Part shown: one piece after another, positions 1-5,473 of the stretch
How the letters are laid out: every line of letters starts with the position of its first letter
How positions within the stretch are numbered: the first letter of the stretch is position 1
Assembly: GCA_012518765.1 (NCBI GenBank)
Contig: JAAYRN010000114.1
Span: 1 to 15,408 of the forward strand
Direction: 5' to 3'
Origin: Bacteroidales bacterium
GTDB lineage: Bacteria; Bacteroidota; Bacteroidia; Bacteroidales; WCHB1-69
DNA: 15,408 bases
Made by a program: the position numbers and the translations under genes
The notes under the pieces: model-generated
Databases searched by the model: none
Told to the model about the DNA's origin: nothing
The model's input: only the letters and a program-made list of their open reading frames with translations

Positions 1-286
1 AGGGTCGGTTTCGGTATAACTATCTAACTTCTTGTTCCAATTAGCTGTATCTGTCGCTGTGATGCCACTGGCTACAGAAGCATTAAACACAGGGTCGGTT
101 TCGGTATAACTATCTAACTTCTTGTTCCAATTAGCTGTATCTGTCGCTGTGATGCCACTGGCTACAGAAGCATTAAACATAGGGTCGGTTTCGGTATAAC
201 TATCTAACTTCTTGTTCCAATTAGCTGTATCTGTCGCTGTGATGCCACTGGCTACAGAAGCCGCAAACACGGGGTCGGTTTCGGTA
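1..286 (-). repeat. 90-bp tandem repeat array, three full copies plus a partial one
   Basis: Copies start at 1, 91 and 181, and a fourth 16-bp fragment starts at 271. The period is exactly 90 bp, so the frame is kept and each unit encodes 30 residues. Copies 1 and 2 differ only at their last base (c at 90, t at 180). Copy 3 differs from copy 1 only within positions 262-264 (att becomes cgc). Identity extends through third codon positions, which indicates very recent duplication or gene conversion. The array continues beyond the left edge, so the copy number is unknown. Confidence 0.97.
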
Positions 287-708
287 ATACCACCTGTAAC
301 TGTTTCCGCTGTTTTGGCATGCAAAGCGTAAGGAACGCTCAATAACTGGCTTGTGCCTGTTATTGTGTAGTTGGTGCCTCCCGTTGGGTCGGTTTTGGTC
401 TCCATAAAATAGGGACCTGCTGCCCAGTCAATGGTAGTAAAATCTGCACCGCTGCCTATTTCAATGCTTACCAAGCCGTTGGCGTTGGTGGTAGGCGTTT
501 GGGTTTCGGTATAAACTACCGCCCCCGAAACAGAACCCTGACGGATATTTATCTCCATACCGATTTGGTTGTTAGTTACTAAAGCATCGCTGCTGTTTCT
601 GATTACTGCTTGATAGCTCATGCTGTTTGGGCTCTGTCCAAAAGCAGGAAAAAGGTACAAAGCAAAAACTGCAAGTACCCACATTGATTTTAAACAATTC
701 TTTTTCAT
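1..708 (-). CDS. Secreted fibre-like repeat protein, N-terminal 236 residues (partial)
   Basis: This open frame runs from an ATG at 706-708 leftward to the window edge without a stop, so the C-terminus is missing. A signal peptide is visible (MKKN start, hydrophobic core at about residues 8-22, likely cleavage near AFGQS). Residues 28-135 form a head region starting MSYQAVIRN and ending LLSVPYALHAKTAE, of a kind I recognise from Bacteroidota surface proteins often annotated as tail-fibre-domain proteins. From about residue 142 the protein becomes 30-residue repeats beginning ETDP and containing TATDTANWNKKLDSYT. No -7 promoter box is visible in the 210 bp upstream, so it may be read through from the T9SS gene before it. 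Base composition is visibly richer in G+C than the housekeeping genes. Relatives often end in a chaperone or attachment domain, which cannot be seen here. The surface or fibre role is inferred from the signal peptide and repeats; the substrate is unknown. Confidence 0.85.
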   Translation of the reverse strand, partial: MKKNCLKSMWVLAVFALYLFPAFGQSPNSMSYQAVIRNSSDALVTNNQIGMEINIRQGSVSGAVVYTETQTPTTNANGLVSIEIGSGADFTTIDWAAGPYFMETKTDPTGGTNYTITGTSQLLSVPYALHAKTAETVTGGITETDPVFAASVASGITATDTANWNKKLDSYTETDPMFNASVASGITATDTANWNKKLDSYTETDPVFNASVASGITATDTANWNKKLDSYTETDP

Positions 709-775
709 TTCTTTATATTTTAAATTTATAATGTTAGTTTTTGTTTCTGTTTGAATGTTTTGACTTTACTTTTCT

Positions 776-802
776 GGGCATTGAGCGTAGCCGAAATGAC
801 CC
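776..802. repeat. REP-like palindromic element, copy A
   Basis: The core cattgagcgtagccgaaatg (779-798) has CATT/AATG arms around the loop GAGCGTAGCCGA. GGG at 776-778 can pair with CCC at 800-802 across a single bulged A at 799, giving a 7-bp stem. The same 20 bases recur exactly at 824-843. It lies between two surface-protein genes. No transposase is nearby, so it would be a non-autonomous element. Confidence 0.7.
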
Positions 803-811
803 TTTACTGTG

Positions 812-855
812 TACATCATCGGACATTGAGCGTAGCCGAAATGCCCAGTGATGTA
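812..855. repeat. REP-like palindromic element, copy B
   Basis: The core at 824-843 is identical to the core of the copy at 779-798. It is enclosed by outer arms TACATCA (812-818) and TGATGTA (849-855), which are perfect reverse complements. G821-G822 can also pair with C845-C846. The whole forms an imperfect hairpin of about 44 bases with the conserved GAGCGTAGCCGA loop at its tip. Confidence 0.7.
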
Positions 856-857
856 GA

Positions 858-881
858 GACGTTTCGACTTCGCTCAACGTC
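858..881. repeat. REP-like palindromic element, copy C (inverted)
   Basis: Arms GACGTT (858-863) and AACGTC (876-881) are perfect reverse complements around a 12-base loop. Read on the minus strand the loop is GAGCGAAGTCGA, a two-base variant of the loop in the two copies to its left, so this is the same element family in opposite orientation. The arms differ from the neighbours while remaining self-complementary. That is the pattern expected when stem structure is conserved rather than stem sequence. Confidence 0.65.
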
Positions 882-918
882 CCCTGTTTTTTATAAAGTC
901 AAACATCTCATTTTCATA

Positions 919-1422
919 TCATTTTTTAATAATTTTAAACGTCTTTATTTCTTTATTTCCTTGAACTACTTTTACAAAATACGTAGCAACCGCAAATTCG
1001 CTCATAACAATATTTGTTTGACTGCCTGTAATTTTTTCGCTTTGCAAAAGTTTTCCGTTTATGTCATACAATTGATACGACATGGATTGGGTGCTGAGCG
1101 TAGTCGAAGCATCCAATTCCAAGGTAAGACAATCGGTTGTGGGATTGGGATAAACAGAAATTGAAAGGTTAATGCCCTTAGCTTCTTCAATTCCTGTTAC
1201 TTCCGAAATTTCGTAGGGTTGTTGTACTCCCTGTACTACCGAACCGTTTGTTCCTGTAGCAATAGTATAAAACACTTGTCCTACGGAATAGCTCGCCGAG
1301 CCTCCACTACCCGAGGCATTGCCACCTGTGGTTGTTACTGATTCTTGGGCTTTTGCAAACCCAAAAACACATAAAATTGCTATAATTAGCATTCGTTGTT
1401 TTCTGTATTTTTTCATTTTCAT
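919..1422 (-). CDS. Small secreted protein with T9SS type A C-terminal sorting domain
   Basis: This 167-residue protein has a signal peptide (basic MKMKKYRKQRM, hydrophobic core IIAILCVFGFA, likely cleavage after AKA or AQ near residue 25). Next comes a short Gly/Ser-rich module (about 30-72, TTGGNASGSGGSASYSVGQV and GVQQPYEIS). The end is a type IX secretion C-terminal domain (about 86-167) with PNPTTD at 92-97, YQLYDINGKLL at 116-126, and TYFVKV then TFKIIKK at the end. Such proteins cross the inner membrane by Sec and the outer membrane by the Por/Spr machinery, where the C-terminal domain is removed or exchanged for a surface anchor. The mature part is tiny, so I see no enzyme domain and do not know the function. 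An alternative start two codons in (MKKY) is equally possible. Residues 102-113 are encoded by a palindromic repeat element. It sits upstream of the fibre-like gene and may be co-transcribed with it. Confidence 0.9.
   Translation of the reverse strand: MKMKKYRKQRMLIIAILCVFGFAKAQESVTTTGGNASGSGGSASYSVGQVFYTIATGTNGSVVQGVQQPYEISEVTGIEEAKGINLSISVYPNPTTDCLTLELDASTTLSTQSMSYQLYDINGKLLQSEKITGSQTNIVMSEFAVATYFVKVVQGNKEIKTFKIIKK
1086..1117. repeat. REP-like palindromic element, copy D, inside the T9SS gene
   Basis: Ten-base arms ATTGGGTGCT (1086-1095) and AGCATCCAAT (1108-1117) are complementary except for one G-T pair. They surround the loop GAGCGTAGTCGA (1096-1107), a one-base variant of the loops in the two copies at 776-855. 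The element is in frame and encodes residues 102-113 (ELDASTTLSTQS) of the T9SS sorting domain, between the strand ending LTLEL and the conserved MSYQLYDINGK strand. Confidence 0.75.
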
Positions 1423-1491
1423 ATTGTTTTTATTTTGTTTTTATTTTTGAGTGTCGCTATACTATCCTCATCTTTTACGTAGATATGGTAG

Positions 1492-1520
1492 CTTGTTGTC
1501 GTTTTAAAAACAACAACAAG
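1492..1520. promoter_or_regulatory. Inverted repeat in the region upstream of the T9SS gene
   Basis: Positions 1492-1505 and 1507-1520 are reverse complements with a single mismatch (C1500 opposite A1512). The outer eight pairs, CTTGTTGT/ACAACAAG, are perfect. On neither strand is it followed by a T-tract, so it does not look like an intrinsic terminator. It ends about 70 bp upstream of the T9SS start codon and would lie in the leader if transcription starts near 1720. An operator or mRNA stability element is possible; no function is shown by the sequence alone. Confidence 0.5.
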
Positions 1521-1603
1521 TCTGTCTCACTACAAAAGATAAGGTCTTTTTGTTGAGAAAATAATCTGTTTTATAATTGTGAAATAAACTATTTGAATGC
1601 AGT

Positions 1604-1620
1604 AAAAAAAATGGGGGGGG
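1604..1620. repeat. Homopolymer pair A8-T-G8
   Basis: Eight A (1604-1611), one T and eight G (1613-1620) stand next to each other in otherwise AT-rich non-coding DNA upstream of a surface-protein gene. On the T9SS gene's strand this reads C8 then A then T8. Such tracts are prone to slipped-strand length change. Confidence 0.8.
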
Positions 1621-1725
1621 TGAATATCAAGCAGTTAGCAACAACCTTGTAATTAAGTGGAATTGCTAATGTATATTCTTTGTTATGTATCCAATTATCC
1701 ATTTCTACTGTTATTTTTATAACTT

Positions 1726-1735
1726 TGCAAAAATA
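1726..1735 (-). promoter_or_regulatory. Candidate -7 promoter element of the T9SS gene
   Basis: On the minus strand this reads TATTTTTGCA, fitting the Bacteroidota -7 consensus TAnnTTTG. A TTG (plus-strand CAA at 1751-1753) lies 15 nt upstream, shorter than the usual -33 spacing. Transcription from here would give a leader of roughly 300 nt before the start codon at 1422. A plus-strand match TAACTTTG (1720-1727) abuts it head to head. Confidence 0.45.
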
Positions 1736-1776
1736 CATTTATTTTTAATACAAAATAATTGTTTTTTTTCTTTTTA

Positions 1777-1807
1777 CCCCTCTAAATCTCCCCAAGTGGG
1801 GAGACTT
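1777..1807. repeat. REP-like hairpin with TCTCCCC/GGGGAGA arms
   Basis: Perfect 7-bp arms TCTCCCC (1787-1793) and GGGGAGA (1798-1804) enclose AAGT, preceded by CCCCTCTAAA. From memory, closely similar sequences (CCCCTCTAAATCTCCCC followed by a GGGGAGACTT arm) are dispersed repeats in many Bacteroidota genomes. This family is distinct in sequence from the GAGCG-loop palindromes nearer the left edge. Confidence 0.6.
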
Positions 1808-1883
1808 TACCTTTTAACTTACACCTTCTTACTTTTTACTTTTAACTTTTAACCCAGATCACACAATAGGATTTTTTTGAGTT

Positions 1884-1920
1884 AAAAATTGAAAGTTCAT
1901 AAAGTGGAAAAACTTCAATT
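1884..1920 (-). terminator. Possible intrinsic terminator after lgt
   Basis: On the minus strand AATTGAAGTT (1911-1920) can pair with AACTTTCAATT (1887-1897), allowing one bulge. The hairpin is followed by a five-T run (A1884-A1888 on the plus strand, partly overlapping the stem). It begins 13 bp after the lgt stop codon. The stem is AT-rich and the T-run short, so this is a weak call. Confidence 0.4.
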
Positions 1921-1933
1921 CTTAAAGCCTTAA

Positions 1934-2806
1934 TTATTTTTTATTCCCCTCTTTGGATTGAGGTGGCACATAAAGTATTTTTTTCTTATAAGAATACCAC
2001 AAACAATAAATTCCTAATAGAACAAAAGGTATACTCAGCCATTGTCCCATGTTTAACGTCATTCCTATTTCAAAATCAACTTGTTCTTTTTTTACAAATT
2101 CTATCAAAAATCGGGCTACAAATGTAACTATCAATAGAATACCTACGCTTCTGCCTGCGTAAATTTTTCCTTTTGTATATTTGAAATAATACCACAATTG
2201 GAACAAAAATAAAGAAAAATAAACCATAGCTTCATAGAGTTGTGTGGGATGTCGTGGCTCGCAACAATCACTTGTTCCGTCTAATTGCATAAAAATAAAA
2301 CCCCAAGGTTTATCGGTGATAACTCCTATTATTTCTGAATTCATCAAATTTCCGCAACGCACAAAAGCTGCTGCAATGGGAACGGCAATAGCCAACCTAT
2401 CTAACAACCACAGAATGTTTATTTTATGTCTTCTTGTATAGTATAAAACAAATAAAATAATGGCTATAACTCCTCCGTGGCTCGCCAATCCTGCAAAACC
2501 TGTAAATTCCCACCCATGGGGAGTTTGCATAAAGGGAATAAATATTTCTAATAAATTATGTTTGTAATAAGCCCAATCGTAAAACAAACAATGCCCTAAG
2601 CGTAAGCCTACTACCGTCCACAAAATGGTGTAAACTGCAAATTTATCAGTCAGTTCTTGGGAAAACCCTTCGCGGCTTAGTATTTTTTGAAAAACAAAGT
2701 AGGCTAATAAAAAACCCGATGCCAATAACAATCCATACCACGCCACTTTTACACTCCCTATTTCGAACAATATAGGACTTACATCCCATGTAATATAATT
2801 CAACAT
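1934..2806 (-). CDS. lgt: Prolipoprotein diacylglyceryl transferase Lgt
   Basis: Lgt transfers the diacylglyceryl group of phosphatidylglycerol to the lipobox cysteine of prolipoproteins, the first step of lipoprotein maturation at the inner membrane. The 290-residue product is a normal length and has about seven hydrophobic segments. Family motifs are intact: VGLRLGHCLFY (66-76), GLASHGG with its histidine at 110, FVRCGNLMNSEIIG (148-161) with R150, N153 and E158, PRHPTQLYEA (184-193), and ARFLIEFVK (231-239) with R232 and E236. It is the last gene of the apparent dnaA-DUF1573-cysS-lgt unit, 29 bp after cysS. The putative lipoprotein HlyD-type component encoded near the right edge would be one of its substrates. 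The C-terminal tail is lysine-rich and presumably cytoplasmic. Confidence 0.96.
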   Translation of the reverse strand: MLNYITWDVSPILFEIGSVKVAWYGLLLASGFLLAYFVFQKILSREGFSQELTDKFAVYTILWTVVGLRLGHCLFYDWAYYKHNLLEIFIPFMQTPHGWEFTGFAGLASHGGVIAIILFVLYYTRRHKINILWLLDRLAIAVPIAAAFVRCGNLMNSEIIGVITDKPWGFIFMQLDGTSDCCEPRHPTQLYEAMVYFSLFLFQLWYYFKYTKGKIYAGRSVGILLIVTFVARFLIEFVKKEQVDFEIGMTLNMGQWLSIPFVLLGIYCLWYSYKKKILYVPPQSKEGNKK

Positions 2807-2835
2807 TGTTGTTTATTTTAGCATTATTATTTCGT

Positions 2836-4317
2836 TTATTTCGACCACTCAGTTCCCTCTTTGGTATCTTTGACTGTAATTCCTATTTTCGACAATAAAT
2901 CTCTTATATTATCAGATGAAGCATAGTCTTTTCTATCTTTTGCATCTTGGCGTAAGCTAAGTATTACTTGCATAAGTTCATCTTCGAGTTTGTTTTCATC
3001 TTTTTGATTATCGACCATTTTCATTCCTAAAATTTGAAATAAAAACACATCGAACAATTGTATAAAAGCATGTATATTTTCCTGATTAGCTTTTATATTT
3101 CCTGCGTGTATGGAATTAATAAGGCGTGTAGCATCAAAAAGATTGGCTATGACCATAGGACTATTAAAGTCATCGTTCATAGCTTGTTGGCATAGCTCAT
3201 ACAGTCTGCCTGCTTCTTTTTGTATTTCCTCATTTATGGTTTCCGAAGTGGGTTTTAATTGAGTTGCAAGTCTGTATACTTCAAACAATCTATTCATTCC
3301 TTTTTCGGCAGCTTCTAAGGCATCGTTGGAAAAATCGAGTGTACTTCGATAATGTGCTTGTAGGATAAAAAAACGAATAGTCATTGGCGAAAATGCTTGT
3401 TTCAATGAGGTGTGATTGCCTGTAAAAAACTCATCTAAGGTGATGAAATTCCCCAATGATTTGCCCATTTTTTGCCCGTTTATGGTAATCATATTGTTGT
3501 GTATCCAGTACGCAACAGACGATTCATTGTTGACTATGGTGTTTTGACAAAGTTCAGATTCGTGATGTGGAAACAAAAGATCCATTCCGCCGCCGTGAAT
3601 GTCAAATTTTCCGCCTAAATATTTCGTGCTCATAGCTGTACACTCTATGTGCCAACCCGGAAATCCTATGCTCCAAGGTGAGTTCCATCGCATAATGTGT
3701 TCGGGTGCTGCTTTTTTCCACAAGGCAAAATCGGCTGCATTTCGTTTTTCATCTTGTCCGTCAAGTTTTCGGGTGTTTGAGATTAATTCATCTAATACCC
3801 GCCCCGATAATTTTCCGTAACCGTAATTTTTATCGTATTTTTCTACATCAAAATATACAGAACCATTGGAAACATAAGCATAGCCCTCGTCTATTATTTT
3901 CTGTGTCATCTCAATTTGTTCCATCACATGCCCCGAAGCTCTGGGCTCTATAGAGGGTCGTAATACATTAAGTGCGTCCATAGCAAAATGATATCTATCT
4001 ATATACATTTGAGCTACTTCCATAGGTTCTAATTCTTCTATTCTGGCTTTTTTACTTATTTTATCTTCGCCCTCGTCTGCATCATTTTCCAAATGCCCTA
4101 CGTCTGTAATATTACGAACGTAGCGTACTTTATATCCTAAAAATTTGAGGTATCTAAAAATAAGATCAAATACTATAGCTGGACGAGCATGTCCTAAATG
4201 TGGATCTCCATAAACAGTAGGACCACAAACATATAATCCAACAAAAGGAGGGTATAGTGGTGTAAATATTTCTTTATTTCTATGTAGTGTATTGTATACT
4301 TGTAATGAGGTTGTCAT
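2836..4317 (-). CDS. cysS: Cysteinyl-tRNA synthetase
   Basis: This class I aminoacyl-tRNA synthetase charges tRNA-Cys with cysteine in the cytoplasm. The 493-residue protein is full length. The HIGH-type motif is HLGH at 40-43, and the KMSKS loop reads KMGKS at 283-287, a substitution I associate with this phylum. The zinc ligands match the E. coli pattern: C31 in YVCGPTVYG, C226 in GWHIEC, then H251 and E255 in HHESE. The 25-residue distance from C226 to H251 equals the E. coli spacing. The C-terminal part (about 330-493) is the helical DALR-type and anticodon-binding region. The start at 4317 lies 8 bp after the DUF1573 stop, which suggests translational or transcriptional coupling. No separate promoter is visible. 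Confidence 0.98.
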   Translation of the reverse strand: MTTSLQVYNTLHRNKEIFTPLYPPFVGLYVCGPTVYGDPHLGHARPAIVFDLIFRYLKFLGYKVRYVRNITDVGHLENDADEGEDKISKKARIEELEPMEVAQMYIDRYHFAMDALNVLRPSIEPRASGHVMEQIEMTQKIIDEGYAYVSNGSVYFDVEKYDKNYGYGKLSGRVLDELISNTRKLDGQDEKRNAADFALWKKAAPEHIMRWNSPWSIGFPGWHIECTAMSTKYLGGKFDIHGGGMDLLFPHHESELCQNTIVNNESSVAYWIHNNMITINGQKMGKSLGNFITLDEFFTGNHTSLKQAFSPMTIRFFILQAHYRSTLDFSNDALEAAEKGMNRLFEVYRLATQLKPTSETINEEIQKEAGRLYELCQQAMNDDFNSPMVIANLFDATRLINSIHAGNIKANQENIHAFIQLFDVFLFQILGMKMVDNQKDENKLEDELMQVILSLRQDAKDRKDYASSDNIRDLLSKIGITVKDTKEGTEWSK

Positions 4318-4325
4318 GGTGTTAT

Positions 4326-5414
4326 TTAGCGATTAGCTGGCACATCAATTAAGTCTCCTTTTATAAAAAGAGAAATTTTAGGTTGGTCGGGGTCGTTGGT
4401 AATCAGGTCAATATTGCGTAATTGCCTGCCTCTTTTTCCGTAGGTACGAAAAACAACTTCAACAGGAGCCGTTTCGCCGGGTTCTAATTCAGTTTTGATT
4501 TGCTGTAAGGTTGTACATCCGCAAGAAGTTTTTACTTTGCGTATCAATAAATTACTTTTTCCTATGTTTTTAATAGTAAATACATGTGTAATGGTTTTAC
4601 CCACAGTATCTACGCCAAAATCGTACTCTGTTTGTTCGGAGTATATATGCGGAGCATTTTTCATCTCTTCTTCAGTCCATGCTCCAAAATTGTCGTAAAT
4701 TTCAGCTATGATGTAAAAGGTTTTTCTATTTCTAATGGTGTCGCTGGTTTCTACAAACAGCCTATCGAACACATTTCCCCAATCGTTTTTAACATTTGCA
4801 TCGTAAGTAAACACCACAACTCCTTCTTCTTTAGGCTCTAAAGATGGTGTAATGTAGGAAACTTTTATGCTGGGCGATAAATCAACGGCTTTGAAAGTCA
4901 TGGTTGTTCCCCAATCGTTATAAAAATGAAAGGTATCGGTCAGGACTTCCTCTCTGTGCATGATGTATTTTTTTTGATTGGTTTTATACCGCAAGTTGCC
5001 TTCTTTCATGCTGTATTCTTCTTCTTTGGTTTGGGGTTTAGGAACAATATAACCTTTTACGACTAAATCGTAGTTGACTTCTTTTTTGTTTTCCTCAACC
5101 ACCACCGTAAAAGGAAATGAAAACATACCTCTTCTGTTGCTGGGATTCAAAGTAACAGTTACGTTTCCTTTGGCTTTTGAAGCAATATCGCCTTGTTTCC
5201 AAGTAAAAGATAAACAAGGACATGCGTTAGAAACTATGGTTTTTATTTTTACATCGTTGGGTGATATATTTGTAAAAATAAACTGGTGTTCTACCGTTCC
5301 ATTTACTTCGTGTACATGGTAAAACTCATGTGTTGTTTCGACAAATTTAAGGCTTTGAGTAAATGATAAACTACTTATACTCAAGAATGTGATTAAAAAA
5401 AATATTTTTCTCAT
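4326..5414 (-). CDS. Secreted DUF1573 protein with Ig-like repeats
   Basis: The 362-residue product begins with a signal peptide (MRKIFFLITFLSISSLSFTQ, cleavage near residue 20). It then has two clear DUF1573-type Ig-like modules: about 22-125, with FVETTHEFYHVHEVNGTVEHQF and the Cys pair C65/C67 in NACPC, and about 257-356, with EYDFGVDTVGKTITHVFTIKN and C298/C300 in SCGC. A third, more diverged beta-rich module lies between them (about 135-240). DUF1573 proteins are abundant periplasmic or surface proteins in Bacteroidota, with no agreed biochemical role that I can cite. There is no lipobox and no T9SS sorting domain, so a periplasmic location is the simplest inference. It sits 59 bp after dnaA and 8 bp before cysS, an odd companion for housekeeping genes. 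Confidence 0.9.
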   Translation of the reverse strand: MRKIFFLITFLSISSLSFTQSLKFVETTHEFYHVHEVNGTVEHQFIFTNISPNDVKIKTIVSNACPCLSFTWKQGDIASKAKGNVTVTLNPSNRRGMFSFPFTVVVEENKKEVNYDLVVKGYIVPKPQTKEEEYSMKEGNLRYKTNQKKYIMHREEVLTDTFHFYNDWGTTMTFKAVDLSPSIKVSYITPSLEPKEEGVVVFTYDANVKNDWGNVFDRLFVETSDTIRNRKTFYIIAEIYDNFGAWTEEEMKNAPHIYSEQTEYDFGVDTVGKTITHVFTIKNIGKSNLLIRKVKTSCGCTTLQQIKTELEPGETAPVEVVFRTYGKRGRQLRNIDLITNDPDQPKISLFIKGDLIDVPANR

Positions 5415-5473
5415 GTCTTTTTCTTTATTATTATATAACTAACTATAAAAAGAACATATTATTATTTTTGTTA

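Larger units (their letters stand above)
1423..1933. other. 511-bp intergenic region between lgt and the T9SS gene
   Basis: No convincing coding frame is present. The region holds, from right to left, a weak terminator-like hairpin after lgt (1884-1920), a stretch of TTTTAACTT-type low-complexity sequence (about 1810-1852), the GGGGAGA hairpin (1777-1807), a candidate -7 element (1726-1735), the A8-T-G8 tract (1604-1620) and a long inverted repeat (1492-1520). Confidence 0.8.

Noticed and set aside
1..286. CRISPR-like array
   Set aside because: Repeats are 90 bp, directly adjacent with no unique spacers, in frame and coding. This is a protein repeat array.
751..1164. 137-codon plus-strand open frame
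   Set aside because: It is opposite the T9SS gene and the palindromic repeats, has no recognisable domain, and its repeated peptide (TLSVAEM twice) is just the translated palindrome cores.
1492..1520. Intrinsic terminator
   Set aside because: The hairpin is strong but neither strand has a T-tract after it, and no gene ends nearby.
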